A stretch of DNA of 64,000 bases from Bartonella rattimassiliensis 15908 (GCF_000278215.1 NZ_JH725065.1:96547-160546), one strand, 5' to 3'; counted from the first letter of the stretch, positions 9,088-19,155 are shown. Made by a program: numbers and translations. The notes: generated by a model from the sequence alone, not told the origin.

Positions 9088-9388
9088 TGAAATAAAAAAG
9101 AAGAGTCGCTTAGAAAGATAAGGGAAGTGATCATTCTAGAAGGGGAAGATATGTGTGGAGGAAATTGAAGAACAGAAATGAATAATTTAAAGAGTGCGAT
9201 ATAAGTTATTGTATATTCAATAAAAATTAGTTTGTAGATTAAAAAAGTAAAAAATATTAATAAGCTTATCGGCAAAGATGAGAGATCGGATAAAAAGTTG
9301 CCTCTATATGGAAGACATGCAAAACTCTTAAAAAAAATAAAATATAGGAATGGATGCTTATAGAACGTGTTTCAATTTTTTTCGTAGA

Positions 9389-9874
9389 ATGTCCATGAAC
9401 AATCAATTTTTAGAGAATTTTTCTTCGTTTAAGATTATTTTAAAGCAGCGAAAAAAAAAGCGCTTACTGATCATCTTATTGTGTTGTTTAGTTATGGCAA
9501 TTGCAACAAGTCTCATCGTGTATGCAATGCGTCATGCGGTTAGTTTTTTTAGAATGCCCTCTGAAATTACAAGAGAAGATATTTTAACCGGGCGCCCTTT
9601 GCGTTTAGGTGGATTTGTTGAAAAGGGAACTGTTAAATATGTTGGAGAGAGTGGCGTTATTTTTTTTGTAATGGATAGCACAAAGCGTAAAAAAGTATTT
9701 TTCAATGGTATCCTACCAGATCTTTTTCGTGAAGGACAAGGGGTGATTGTAGAAGGACATTTCGATAAACAAGGGTTTTTTATAGGTAGTCGTATTTTAG
9801 CGAAACATGATGAAACTTATATGCCTAAAGAAACAGCTGTTCGTTTAAAAAAACATTACAGTATGGAGAAATAA
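9389..9874 (+). CDS. ccmE: heme chaperone CcmE (CycJ)
   Basis: CcmE covalently binds heme in the periplasm and passes it to apocytochrome c. The chain has a basic N-terminus (QRKKKR), one membrane anchor and a beta-barrel OB-fold. The barrel includes the [12 protein letters not shown] and GHFDKQGFF strands and ends in the heme-binding motif HDETY, giving His140 and Tyr144 from this start. The length of about 161 residues fits the family. The start is uncertain: ATG codons at 9350, 9389 and 9395 are in frame and none has a well-spaced ribosome binding site. I prefer 9389 because the longer version adds an unlikely N-terminus. ccmF follows after 7 bases. Confidence 0.9.
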   Translation: MSMNNQFLENFSSFKIILKQRKKKRLLIILLCCLVMAIATSLIVYAMRHAVSFFRMPSEITREDILTGRPLRLGGFVEKGTVKYVGESGVIFFVMDSTKRKKVFFNGILPDLFREGQGVIVEGHFDKQGFFIGSRILAKHDETYMPKETAVRLKKHYSMEK

Positions 9875-9881
9875 TTCGATT

Positions 9882-11858
9882 GTGCTTGTTGAACTGGGTC
9901 ATATTTTTTTAGCAGCAGCTTTTTCAGTAAGTTTATTAGCGATTTTATTACCTACTTTAGGTTTTTGGTGGAAAGAGCGCTTGTTAATGCAAACAGTTGT
10001 TCCTCTAACATATATCACCTTTATATTATTGTTTTTATCTTTCTTAGTGATGATTTACGCTCATGTCGTATCTGATTTTTCTGTTTTGAATGTTGTTGAG
10101 AATTCTCATTCAGAAAAACCGATGCTCTATAAAATCACTGGCGTTTGGGGCAATCACGAAGGCTCTATGTTATTATGGGTTTTAAGTTTAGCTTTTTTTA
10201 GTGCATTGATGGTATTATTTAGCCAACAGTTGCCAGAAGATTTTAAGACACTTGTTTTAATTTGCCAAAGTTGGATTACAAGTGCTTTTCTTTTATTTAT
10301 TCTTTTTGTATCCAATCCGTTTTTACGTGTAGATCCACCAGCATTACAGGGAAATGGTTTCAATCCTCTTTTACAAGATATTGCGTTAGCCATTCATCCA
10401 CCGCTGCTTTATTTAGGCTACGTTGGTTTTTCACTTTGTTTTTCTTTTTCAGTTTCTGCATTGATTATGGGACATGTTGATAGAATTTGGGCGCGTTGGC
10501 TTCGTCCTTGGCTTTTACTTTCTTGGTGTTTTTTGACATTGGGTATTATGGTTGGCTCTTATTGGGCTTATTATGAGCTAGGATGGGGGGGGTATTGGTT
10601 TTGGGATCCTGTTGAAAATGTTTCATTTATGCCTTGGCTTTCAGGAACAGCTCTTTTACATTCTATTCTTGTTCTCGAAAAACGAGAAATATTGAAAAGT
10701 TGGACTTTGTTTTTAGCACTACTTACTTTTTCCCTTTCTTTGATGGGAACTTTTCTTGTCCGTTCGGGGCTTTTAGTTTCTGTTCATAGCTTTGCTATTG
10801 ATTCGGCCCGGGGACAAGCAATTCTTGCACTTTTATTTTTCTTTACGGGAGCGGCTTTTTTTCTTTTTGCTTGGCGCATCCCGCTTTTAAAAACAGAAAG
10901 ATTTTTTCAACCAATTTCGCGTGAAGGATTTATTGTTTTAAATAACTTATTACTGATAACAATAACAGCAACAATCTTGATTGGGACGCTTTATCCTTAT
11001 TTTATTGAGATGTTAACAGGGCAAAAAATTTCTGTAGGGGCTGATTTTTTTAACCTTACCTGCGGACCATTAATGCTTCTTCTATTGTTGTTTATTCCAT
11101 TTGGGTCAATGATGGCATGGAAATGCGGTGATTTTCTCGCAGTTTTTGAACGGTTGTGGTGTGTTTTTGTATTGGTTGGTATTATTTGCTTTATATTATT
11201 TTATGCGACATCTTTACGTGATATTTTTGCAGTTTTAGGCATTGGGCTTTCAGCGTTTGTTTTTTTAGGGAGTTTAGCGGATCTGTGGGGAAAGAGTGGA
11301 TATGGCAAGAAAGCTTTTTTAGTACGCGTTAAGAGATTTATTGGATTGCCATGGTCTGTTTTTGGTTCAGCAATGGCACATATGGGATTAGGTGTTACAT
11401 TATTTGGTATTGTCTTTGTAGCAAGTTTTAGTCAAGAGCGTATTTTAACCATGAATATAGGAGATAAGGTGACGATAGCGGATAAAACGCTTCATTTTAT
11501 TGCAGTGCATGACGGTGTTGGTCCAAATTATTCGGCAATGGAGTTTTATTTTAAGCTATACGAAAATAAAAACATTATAGATTATATAATAGCTTCAAAG
11601 CGGTTTTATTCAAGCCAAAATGTGTCAACAACGGAAGTTGGTCTTCAAAGTTATGGCTTATCGCAGCTCTATATTGTGCCGGGACGTATCGATAATCGGG
11701 GGCTTGTTGTGCATATATGGTGGAAGCCTTATGTAATATGCGTTTGGTTAGGGGCATTCATGATGGCTATGGGAGGATGTCTTTCTCTTCTGGGGTATCG
11801 GTTTCGCATTAGCATGTACAATAGGATACTGTTTGCTTTAAATTTTTGGAGAAGATGA
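9882..11858 (+). CDS. ccmF: heme lyase CcmF (CycK)
   Basis: This 658-residue polytopic membrane protein attaches heme from holo-CcmE to apocytochrome c together with CcmH and CcmI. The tryptophan-rich WWD heme-handling segment is at about residues 228-253 (YELGWGGYWFWDPVENVSF). The conserved periplasmic histidine regions are also visible, such as VWGNHEGS near residue 88 and AIHPPLLY near 170. The gene starts with GTG at 9882; a GGAG sequence lies about 11-14 bases upstream. The length is typical of the family. It sits between ccmE and ccmH, and its stop codon overlaps the likely ccmH start. Confidence 0.95.
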   Translation: MLVELGHIFLAAAFSVSLLAILLPTLGFWWKERLLMQTVVPLTYITFILLFLSFLVMIYAHVVSDFSVLNVVENSHSEKPMLYKITGVWGNHEGSMLLWVLSLAFFSALMVLFSQQLPEDFKTLVLICQSWITSAFLLFILFVSNPFLRVDPPALQGNGFNPLLQDIALAIHPPLLYLGYVGFSLCFSFSVSALIMGHVDRIWARWLRPWLLLSWCFLTLGIMVGSYWAYYELGWGGYWFWDPVENVSFMPWLSGTALLHSILVLEKREILKSWTLFLALLTFSLSLMGTFLVRSGLLVSVHSFAIDSARGQAILALLFFFTGAAFFLFAWRIPLLKTERFFQPISREGFIVLNNLLLITITATILIGTLYPYFIEMLTGQKISVGADFFNLTCGPLMLLLLLFIPFGSMMAWKCGDFLAVFERLWCVFVLVGIICFILFYATSLRDIFAVLGIGLSAFVFLGSLADLWGKSGYGKKAFLVRVKRFIGLPWSVFGSAMAHMGLGVTLFGIVFVASFSQERILTMNIGDKVTIADKTLHFIAVHDGVGPNYSAMEFYFKLYENKNIIDYIIASKRFYSSQNVSTTEVGLQSYGLSQLYIVPGRIDNRGLVVHIWWKPYVICVWLGAFMMAMGGCLSLLGYRFRISMYNRILFALNFWRR

Positions 11859-12316
11859 TTGAGATGAAAAAAAATCTTTGGATTTTATTTTTTTTAACCG
11901 CAATATGTCCTTTTCGATTGGCTATAGCAGTAGAGCCGGATGAGATTTTAACTGATACAGTTTTAGAATCGCGAGCACGCGATATTTCATCGCGTTTACG
12001 GTGTCCTGTTTGCCGAAATCAGTCAATTGATGATTCAGATGCTTCTCTGGCACGTGATTTACGGCTTTTAATTCGGGAAAAATTAAAAATGGGCTATAGT
12101 AATCAGCAAGTCGTTGACTTTCTTGTTGAGCGATATGGTGAATTTATTCTCTTGAAACCACCATTGAATAAAACAACTTGGTTTTTATGGTTTTCGCCTT
12201 TGATGATTATTATCATTGGTGCAAGTGTCATATTTCTCCAGTTAAGACGGTTTAATCGTAAGAAAATAATGATTTATATCGATGAAAAAGAACAGGCAAA
12301 AATGCTATTGCATTAA
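11855..12316 (+). CDS. ccmH: cytochrome c maturation protein CcmH (CycL)
   Basis: CcmH is a periplasmic-facing thiol oxidoreductase subunit that reduces the CXXCH cysteines of apocytochromes before heme attachment. From this start the redox pair is Cys50 and Cys53 in LRCPVCRNQS, the family signature. There is an N-terminal signal sequence or anchor and a second membrane helix near residues 107-128. ATG 11855 overlaps the ccmF stop. ATG 11864 has a better-placed GGAGA sequence and may be the true start, and TTG 11846 is also in frame. This is the short, CcmL-like form; the TPR part of fused CcmH proteins is supplied by CcmI. Confidence 0.93.
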   Translation: MIEMKKNLWILFFLTAICPFRLAIAVEPDEILTDTVLESRARDISSRLRCPVCRNQSIDDSDASLARDLRLLIREKLKMGYSNQQVVDFLVERYGEFILLKPPLNKTTWFLWFSPLMIIIIGASVIFLQLRRFNRKKIMIYIDEKEQAKMLLH

Positions 12317-12483
12317 AAAAGATGTTACATAAAACTCAGATTATCTGCAATGATCATTCATTATATTGAAGGATACTGAAACCTTACAAAACTTTAATAA
12401 TTTAGACAGAAAACGGTAAGGTCTGATATTTTATAAGTCATTAAATTAGGATAAAGGTATGATTGAATAGGAGCATAGAGTAA

Positions 12484-13995
12484 ATGTTAAAAAAAACTTT
12501 CTTTAAAACATTTGTCGCAGTAAGTTTTTCCGCAGTGTTGGAGAGTGCACTATTTTTTAGTGGATGTACAGCAAGCTTATGGACGACAAAGGCTCATGCA
12601 AGTTCTGTATTTTCTTCATTGGTGCAACAACAAGGATTTGCAGAGATCGTTGCTCAAGTGAAGCCCGCCGTTGTTGCAGTGCAAGTGAAGAGCAATAAAA
12701 AGAAAGAAGATTGGTTCTTTAGCAACTTTTTTAGTGGTCCAGGGATTGATCAATTACCCGATCAACATCCTTTGAAAAGGCTTTTTAAAGAGTTTTATGA
12801 TTTTGATAAGCCTAAAAATAAATTCCCTCATCATTCCCAAAGACTCCGTCCTGTCGCTTTTGGATCTGGTTTTTTTATTTCGTCTGATGGTTACATTGTG
12901 ACCAATGATCATGTAATTTCTGATGGGACCAGTTATACTGTTGTTCTTGATGACGGTACAGAATTGAATGCCAAGCTCATTGGGAAAGACCCCAAAACCG
13001 ACCTTGCTGTATTAAAAGTGAACGATAAAAGAAAATTTTCCTATGTTGATTTTGGAGATGATTCAAAGCTTCGTGTTGGAGATTGGGTTGTTGCCATCGG
13101 GAATCCATTTGGTCTTGGTGGAACTGTGACAGCCGGTATTGTTTCGGCACGTGGACGTGATATTGGTACAGGTGTTTATGATGATTTTATTCAGATTGAT
13201 GCCGCTGTTAATAGAGGGAACTCTGGTGGTCCAACATTTGATCTTAATGGAAAGGTTGTTGGGGTTAATACAGCCATTTTTTCTCCGTCTGGAGGAAATG
13301 TTGGGATTGCTTTTGCTATTCCGGCAGCGACTGTGAAACAGGTCGTACAACAACTTATCGAAAAAGGTTCAGTCCAGCGGGGTTGGCTAGGCGTTCAGAT
13401 TCAGTCGGTAACAAAGGAGATTTCCGATTCAATAGGTTTGAAAGAAGCTAAAGGTGCTTTGGTCACTGATCCGTTAAAAGGACCAGCAGAAAAGGCCGGT
13501 ATCAAGGCTGGTGATGTCATTCTTTCAGTGAATAATGAAAAGATTGCTGATGCGCGTGAGTTGGCGAAACGTATTGCAAATATTAAACCAGAAGAAACAG
13601 TAACCATAGGGATTTGGAGATCAGGTAAAGAGGAGAATATCAAAGTCAAACTCGCTTCAATGTCTGAAGATGAAAATAAGAAAGAGGGCTCAAAATCTTC
13701 AAATGGACGCGGTGATTTAGATGAAAGATTAGAAGATTATGGTTTGATTGTTATTCCTTCTGATGATGGTGTAGGGGTGGTCGTAACGGATGTCGATACC
13801 GATTCAGATGCTGCAGATAAAGGGATACGCCCTGGTGATATCATTGTGACAGTGAATAATAAATCGGTTAAAAAAGCCTCTGATATTATCAGCACAATCG
13901 AAAATGCTCAGCGGTTAGGACGAAAAGCTATCCTCTTACAAGTGCGAACAAATGATCAAAATCGTTTTGTTGCTCTTCCAATTTTCAAGAAATAA
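12484..13995 (+). CDS. degP: periplasmic serine protease DegP/HtrA (Do family)
   Basis: This 503-residue protein has an export signal followed by a trypsin-like protease domain and two PDZ domains. It degrades or refolds damaged envelope proteins. The catalytic triad is visible as His143 (TNDHVIS), Asp173 (KTDLAVL) and Ser247 (RGNSGGP). PDZ1 spans roughly residues 295-390 and PDZ2 roughly 420-500. The signal region contains an FFSGCTA sequence, so a lipoprotein form cannot be excluded, though the segment following the cysteine looks like a normal cleavage region (AHASS). The gene follows the ccm genes as in rhizobia. A strong hairpin separates it from the downstream two-component genes. Confidence 0.95.
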   Translation: MLKKTFFKTFVAVSFSAVLESALFFSGCTASLWTTKAHASSVFSSLVQQQGFAEIVAQVKPAVVAVQVKSNKKKEDWFFSNFFSGPGIDQLPDQHPLKRLFKEFYDFDKPKNKFPHHSQRLRPVAFGSGFFISSDGYIVTNDHVISDGTSYTVVLDDGTELNAKLIGKDPKTDLAVLKVNDKRKFSYVDFGDDSKLRVGDWVVAIGNPFGLGGTVTAGIVSARGRDIGTGVYDDFIQIDAAVNRGNSGGPTFDLNGKVVGVNTAIFSPSGGNVGIAFAIPAATVKQVVQQLIEKGSVQRGWLGVQIQSVTKEISDSIGLKEAKGALVTDPLKGPAEKAGIKAGDVILSVNNEKIADARELAKRIANIKPEETVTIGIWRSGKEENIKVKLASMSEDENKKEGSKSSNGRGDLDERLEDYGLIVIPSDDGVGVVVTDVDTDSDAADKGIRPGDIIVTVNNKSVKKASDIISTIENAQRLGRKAILLQVRTNDQNRFVALPIFKK

Positions 13996-14002
13996 GGCTT
14001 TA

Positions 14003-14041
14003 GCTGTAGAACAAATGTTTATTAAACATTTGTTCTACAGC
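14003..14041 (+). terminator. perfect 18-bp hairpin after degP
   Basis: The arms at 14003-14020 and 14024-14041 are perfect inverted copies (GCTGTAGAACAAATGTTT) separated by a three-base loop. The hairpin begins 7 bases after the degP stop and ends 26 bases before the next gene's start. No run of T follows on the plus strand, so it may act as an mRNA 3'-stabilising or attenuating structure or a protein-binding palindrome rather than a classic terminator. Confidence 0.7.
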
Positions 14042-14067
14042 ACAATAAAATGATGGAGATGCGTTTT

Positions 14068-14754
14068 ATGAAAATACTTGTTATTGAAGATGATCATGAG
14101 ACGGGGCGTTATCTCGAAAAGGCTTTTTTGGAAGTAGGGCATTCTATTGATGTTGCGTATGATGGAGATACGGGATATGCTTTAGCAACTACGGAAAATT
14201 ATGACGTTATGGTTATTGATCGAATGCTTTTGCGTCGCGATGGTCTTTCTATCATTGCTGAATTGCGTGCTAAAGGCAATGAAACACCGATTCTTATCTT
14301 GTCAGCTTTAGGGCAAGTTAATGATCGTGTAACGGGGTTACGTGCAGGGGGGGATGATTATTTGACAAAGCCTTATGCTTTTTCTGAGCTTCTTGCGCGT
14401 GTTGAAGTATTACAACGGCGAAAGAATCCTAAAGAAGCAGAAACTGTTTATTGCGTCAGTAATCTTGAGCTTGATCGGTTGGCACATACAGTAAAGCGGG
14501 GTGATAAAACCATCTTATTGCAACCACGAGAGTTTCGTTTACTTGAATATTTAATGCGTTATGCAGGGCAGGTTGTTACACGTACTATGCTTTTGGAAAA
14601 TGTTTGGGATTACCATTTTGATCCACAAACAAATGTTATTGATGTCCATATATCCCGTTTGAGGGCAAAAATTGAAAAAGATTTTGATGTTCCACTTCTC
14701 CATACTGTGCGTGGTGCTGGATATATGCTGAAAGCGCCAGATAATAAAGCATGA
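14068..14754 (+). CDS. OmpR-family response regulator (degP-linked)
   Basis: This 228-residue regulator has a receiver domain with Glu7-Asp8-Asp9, the phosphoacceptor Asp51 and Lys101 (LTKPY), followed by a winged-helix domain ending in NVIDVHISRLRAKI and VRGAGYML. I chose ATG 14068, which has a GGAG sequence 9-12 bases upstream; ATG 14050 would add six residues. The proline that usually follows the phosphorylation site by four residues is Leu55 here (DRMLL instead of DRMLP), an uncommon change in this surface loop. The gene is coupled by overlap to its kinase. The order degP-RR-HK-glnE occurs in rhizobia, where the pair is poorly characterised. Confidence 0.9.
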   Translation: MKILVIEDDHETGRYLEKAFLEVGHSIDVAYDGDTGYALATTENYDVMVIDRMLLRRDGLSIIAELRAKGNETPILILSALGQVNDRVTGLRAGGDDYLTKPYAFSELLARVEVLQRRKNPKEAETVYCVSNLELDRLAHTVKRGDKTILLQPREFRLLEYLMRYAGQVVTRTMLLENVWDYHFDPQTNVIDVHISRLRAKIEKDFDVPLLHTVRGAGYMLKAPDNKA

Positions 14755-16133
14755 GTCGTTTGGTGAATATAATGCGCACGACAGCGCTAAGGCTTTCAGC
14801 ACTTTACATTTTATTGTTTGGATTAGTGGCAACAGGACTTTCTATCTATATGATGGTGTTTTCTGCTTCGTTATTAACAGAGCAAACTAAACAGGCTTTA
14901 CATGAAGAATTAAAGTATATTGAAAATGCTTATAATTATGGTGGTCTATCTTTATTAATGCGTACTATTAATTATCGTTCAAGACAACCAGGGGCGTTTC
15001 TTTATCTTGTCACGGATCCTATGGGGCGTATTTTAGCAGGAAATGTAGCACGTATTGAATTAGGTCTTTTAAATCAGAGTGGTTTTATTTCTACCTCTTT
15101 TTGGTATTCTCGTTTTGGGGAACATGGCCAAACAAGTGAACATCGCGCTTTGGCAGTTATTGTTGATTTACCTAATGCTATGAAGATTCTTATAGGGCGT
15201 GATTTGGATGAGCCAGAACGTTTTGCGGCGGTTATTCGTAAAGCTGTAATTATCGCACTTGCAGCAATGGTTGGAGGAGCTTTACTCATATGGTTTTTTG
15301 TTGGCAGAAGAGCTTTACAAAGAATTGACCAGGTAACGGCTGCATCACAGCGTTTGATGGATGGTGATTTTAGTGGTCGTTTACCTGTTTCTGGGGTAGG
15401 GGATGAGTTTGATCGATTGTCAACTAATCTTAATGTTATGTTAGATCGCATAGAAGAGTTAAATATTGGTTTGCGTCAAGTATCAGATAATATTGCTCAT
15501 GATTTGAAAACACCTTTAACGCGCCTTAGAAATCGCGTTGAAGAGGCACTTTCGAGAAACAAGACAAAGCTTGAATATCGTCAGGTCCTTGATAGTGTTA
15601 TTACTGAATCAGATCAACTTATTCGTACGTTTAATGCGATTTTAATGATTTCACGCATTGAAGCTAGCAGTGCAATTGAGCATCTTGAGATGATGAATAT
15701 GAAACTGATTCTTGAAGATGCTGTTGAGCTTTATGAACCTTTTGCTGAAGAGTCAGGTGTTTTACTTCAGTTAGGAGATATATTTGATAAAGAGCTTAAA
15801 TTGAATCGTGAGCTTGTTGCGCAAACAATTTTTAATCTGATCGATAATGCGATTAAATATGCGTCTAAAGATGACGGAAAAGTGAAGGTTTGCTTATCAA
15901 TGGAATATCGTGATGAACATTTATTAGTTGTTGTGCGCGATAATGGCCCAGGAATACCAGAGGATAAACGTGATAAAGTAACAGAACGCTTTGTTCGTCT
16001 TGAAGAAAGCCGTACACGACCTGGTTTTGGGATTGGTTTAAGTATAGCAAAAGCGGTTATGAAGTTGCACGGGGGTGAATTATTACTTGAAAATGCAAAT
16101 CCCGGGCTTAGGGCTATTTTGTTATTTCCTTAA
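14751..16133 (+). CDS. sensor histidine kinase (degP-linked)
   Basis: This 460-residue inner-membrane kinase has membrane segments at about 13-40 and 163-186 flanking a periplasmic loop. A HAMP domain follows (about 185-240). The histidine motif is DNIAHDLKTPLTRLRN with His250, and the ATPase boxes are NLIDNAIKY, VRDNGPGIPE and GFGIGLSIAKAV. The ATG overlaps the response regulator stop by four bases, so the pair is co-translated. Proximity to degP suggests an envelope-stress input, but that is inference. glnE follows after about 75 bases and may share the transcript. Confidence 0.9.
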   Translation: MSRLVNIMRTTALRLSALYILLFGLVATGLSIYMMVFSASLLTEQTKQALHEELKYIENAYNYGGLSLLMRTINYRSRQPGAFLYLVTDPMGRILAGNVARIELGLLNQSGFISTSFWYSRFGEHGQTSEHRALAVIVDLPNAMKILIGRDLDEPERFAAVIRKAVIIALAAMVGGALLIWFFVGRRALQRIDQVTAASQRLMDGDFSGRLPVSGVGDEFDRLSTNLNVMLDRIEELNIGLRQVSDNIAHDLKTPLTRLRNRVEEALSRNKTKLEYRQVLDSVITESDQLIRTFNAILMISRIEASSAIEHLEMMNMKLILEDAVELYEPFAEESGVLLQLGDIFDKELKLNRELVAQTIFNLIDNAIKYASKDDGKVKVCLSMEYRDEHLLVVVRDNGPGIPEDKRDKVTERFVRLEESRTRPGFGIGLSIAKAVMKLHGGELLLENANPGLRAILLFP

Positions 16134-16209
16134 CGATATTTTCTTCACTTTTTTCTTTTTATACGTAACGGCTATTTTAAAAGTATAATGCGATAGAAAG
16201 GAAGGCCAA

Positions 16210-19155
16210 ATGCTTTTCAAGGGAGATCAGACGAAACAAGCTTTTTTAAAAACACAGCTTCTCCCTTTATGCTCTCTCAATAAAAGTGATCGCCAATGGT
16301 TAAAAGACATGGAAGAACAAGCAAGGAAAGAAGGATTAGAACCGCTTGTTTTTCTCATTTCAGAGAATGGAACGCAGATTGATTTTATCAGTGCGGTTAT
16401 GACCTTATCTCCTTTTTTGCGTGAAGTTTTAATTGCCAATCCATCATATCTTAGTCCTTTATTGCACGTTGATATAGAAACAAGGCTGAGCGAAATTGTC
16501 GATGATATTACGGTTATTGATAAGGCTGAATTTATAAATGAAACTTTATTGATGGCTGCTTTAAGACGTAAAAAACGAGAAGCACATGTTCTTATTGCTT
16601 TAGCTGATTTGGGTGGTGTTTTTACTTACGAAGTTTCATGTGCTTGGTTGACACGTTTAGGTGAAGCAGCATTAGGTGTAGCGTTGCGTTTTCTATTAAG
16701 AGAAGCACATGATCATGGTAAGATCAGTTTGTTAAGTCGCGAGAATCCGGAAAAGGACTGTGGTTTAATTATTTTAGGAATGGGAAAATTAGGAGCAGGG
16801 GAACTTAATTATTCTTCTGATATTGATCTTATTGTTTTCATTGATGAAACGTCATCTCATATTGGTAATCTTTCTGAAAGTGTCAACGTATTTTCTAAAA
16901 TGGTACGTCGATTAATCCGTATTATTCAAGAACGTACTGAGGAAGGGTATGTTTTTCGTCTTGATTTTCGTCTTCGTCCTGATCCAGGATCGACACCTTT
17001 GGCTTTACCAGTGAGGACTGCATTGCGTTATTACGAAGGGCGTGGGCAAAATTGGGAACGAGCAGCTATGATTAAAGCTCGTCCAGTTGCTGGCGATAAG
17101 AAGGCAGGTTTCAATTTTCTCAAAGAGCTTTTTCCCTATGTGTGGCGGAAATATTTAGATTATGCTGCGATTGCTGATATTCATTCGATCAAACGTCAAA
17201 TTCATGCGCATAAAAGTTACGGTCAAATTGCAGCTTATGGCCATAATATAAAGTTAGGTCGTGGTGGTATTCGTGAGATTGAGTTTTTTGTTCAGACACA
17301 ACAACTCATTGCTGGTGGGCGTTTTCCTCAATTACGTGGACGTCAGACAGTTGCAATGTTAGCAGAACTTCACACGCTTGGTTGGATCAGTGAGGAAACG
17401 AGAGATAGCCTTATAAAAAGTTATGCTTTTCTGCGAAATGTAGAACATCGTATTCAGATGCTTGCAGACGAACAAACCCATCTTCTTCCAGATGATGTTG
17501 CTCAATTCACGAGTGTTGCATATTTAATGGGTTATCAAGACAGTAACAGCTTTATCCATGATTTATTAAAAACACTTCAGATTGTTGAAAAACATTATGC
17601 AGCACTATTTGAGAATGAGAAAGAACTTGGTTTAGAAATTGGCAATTTAGTTTTTACAGGAGAAGAAGATGATCCGGAGACATTAATAACGTTAAGTCAT
17701 TTAGGTTTTGAAAGAGCGAGTGATATTTGTCGTATTATGCGCACACTTCATTGTGGTCGTTATAAAGCAACGCAATCGGTAGAAGCGCGCGAGAGATTAA
17801 CGGAATTAACCCCAGCTCTTTTGAAAGCTTTTGGCGGGACAAAACGAGCTGATGAAGCGATGTTGCGGTTTGATAGTTTTTTACAAGGCTTACCCTCAGG
17901 AATACAACTTTTTAGTCTTTTGCAGTCTAATCCCTCTCTTTTGAATATGCTTGTACTTATTATGGGAGCTGCTCCACGTCTTGCAGAAATTATTACACGC
18001 AGATCTCATGTTTTTGATGGAATGTTAGACACAAATACCCTTTCAGAGTTACCGACAAAAACGTATTTAGAAAAACGGCTTGAATATTTTCTTGAAAATG
18101 TTCTTTCTTATGAGGAAATTCTCGACCATTTAAGGGTTTTTGCAGATGAACAACGTTTTTTGATTGGCATTCGAATTTTGAATGGTACAATTACAGGAGA
18201 AAGAGCGGGTTTTGCTTTTACGGCACTTGCTGACCTTATGATTACAAAAACCTTTGCTGCCGTTCAAGAGGAATTTTCTCGTCTTCATGGTCATATTAAA
18301 GGGGGGCGTGTTGGCATATTGGGTATGGGAAAGCTTGGAAGTCGTGAATTAACAGCTGGTTCGGATATTGATCTTATTTTTCTTTATGAACATGATGAAG
18401 ATGCAGAAATATCTGATGGAGAAAAGCCTCTTTATATCTCTCAATATTATACGCGTTTAGCACAGCGCCTCGTTTCTGCTTTATCCACTCTTACAAGCCA
18501 AGGTATTCTTTATGCCGTTGATTTAAGGTTACGGCCCTTAGGCAATAAAGGACCTGTTGCTGTTTCTTTTCCATTTTTTAAAAAATATTATCGCCAAGAA
18601 GCATGGATCTGGGAACATCTTGCTTTAACAAGGGCTCGAGGTATTACAGGGAATCCTGATTTTTTACAAAAGCTAGAAAATGAAGTATGCGCAATTATTG
18701 CGATTCCTCGTAATAAAAAGGAAGTTGCAAAAGAAGTATGTGAAATGCGTTCTTTGATTGAAAAAGAAAAGCCGCCCAAAAATCAATGGGATTTTAAAAC
18801 GATGTCTGGTGGCATTATGGATTTGGAGTTTATCGCTCAATTTGCTCTTATTACACACGTCATTGAGTTTCAAATTGGAAGGACGATAGCAGATATTTTA
18901 GACCACTTACCAAACAGCTTTCTTAATCAGTCGTGTATTGCTGATTTACATTATGCATATAGTCTCTATACCAATTTGAGTCAAATTATACGGCTTTGCT
19001 TAAATAATTCTTTTGATTATACTGATATGCCACCTGGATTAAGTGATCTTTTGTTAAATAGCGTTGGGGAGCCTGATTTGCTTCGTGTTGAAAAATTAAT
19101 TGCAGAAACTGGAAAACTGGTCTGTTCAGTTTTTACAAAAGTTATGCAACATTAA
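16210..19155 (+). CDS. glnE: glutamine synthetase adenylyltransferase/adenylyl-removing enzyme
   Basis: This 981-residue bifunctional enzyme switches glutamine synthetase off and on by adding or removing AMP. Two nucleotidyltransferase domains are evident. The N-terminal one has ILGMGKLGAGELNYSSDIDL (catalytic Asp pair near 203 and 205) and the C-terminal one has GILGMGKLGSREL with SDIDL near 719-721. Each is followed by a helical PII-uridylyltransferase-like region. The length matches the rhizobial family. A GAAAGGAAGG ribosome binding sequence lies just upstream of the ATG. The neighbouring kinase pair is a conserved rhizobial neighbour without a known link to nitrogen control. Confidence 0.96.
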   Translation: MLFKGDQTKQAFLKTQLLPLCSLNKSDRQWLKDMEEQARKEGLEPLVFLISENGTQIDFISAVMTLSPFLREVLIANPSYLSPLLHVDIETRLSEIVDDITVIDKAEFINETLLMAALRRKKREAHVLIALADLGGVFTYEVSCAWLTRLGEAALGVALRFLLREAHDHGKISLLSRENPEKDCGLIILGMGKLGAGELNYSSDIDLIVFIDETSSHIGNLSESVNVFSKMVRRLIRIIQERTEEGYVFRLDFRLRPDPGSTPLALPVRTALRYYEGRGQNWERAAMIKARPVAGDKKAGFNFLKELFPYVWRKYLDYAAIADIHSIKRQIHAHKSYGQIAAYGHNIKLGRGGIREIEFFVQTQQLIAGGRFPQLRGRQTVAMLAELHTLGWISEETRDSLIKSYAFLRNVEHRIQMLADEQTHLLPDDVAQFTSVAYLMGYQDSNSFIHDLLKTLQIVEKHYAALFENEKELGLEIGNLVFTGEEDDPETLITLSHLGFERASDICRIMRTLHCGRYKATQSVEARERLTELTPALLKAFGGTKRADEAMLRFDSFLQGLPSGIQLFSLLQSNPSLLNMLVLIMGAAPRLAEIITRRSHVFDGMLDTNTLSELPTKTYLEKRLEYFLENVLSYEEILDHLRVFADEQRFLIGIRILNGTITGERAGFAFTALADLMITKTFAAVQEEFSRLHGHIKGGRVGILGMGKLGSRELTAGSDIDLIFLYEHDEDAEISDGEKPLYISQYYTRLAQRLVSALSTLTSQGILYAVDLRLRPLGNKGPVAVSFPFFKKYYRQEAWIWEHLALTRARGITGNPDFLQKLENEVCAIIAIPRNKKEVAKEVCEMRSLIEKEKPPKNQWDFKTMSGGIMDLEFIAQFALITHVIEFQIGRTIADILDHLPNSFLNQSCIADLHYAYSLYTNLSQIIRLCLNNSFDYTDMPPGLSDLLLNSVGEPDLLRVEKLIAETGKLVCSVFTKVMQH

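Noticed and set aside
12541-12600. DegP as a lipoprotein because of SGC in its signal region
   Set aside because: The residues before the cysteine (FFSGC) do not form a good lipobox, and a normal signal-peptidase site (AHA) follows; kept only as a remote alternative.
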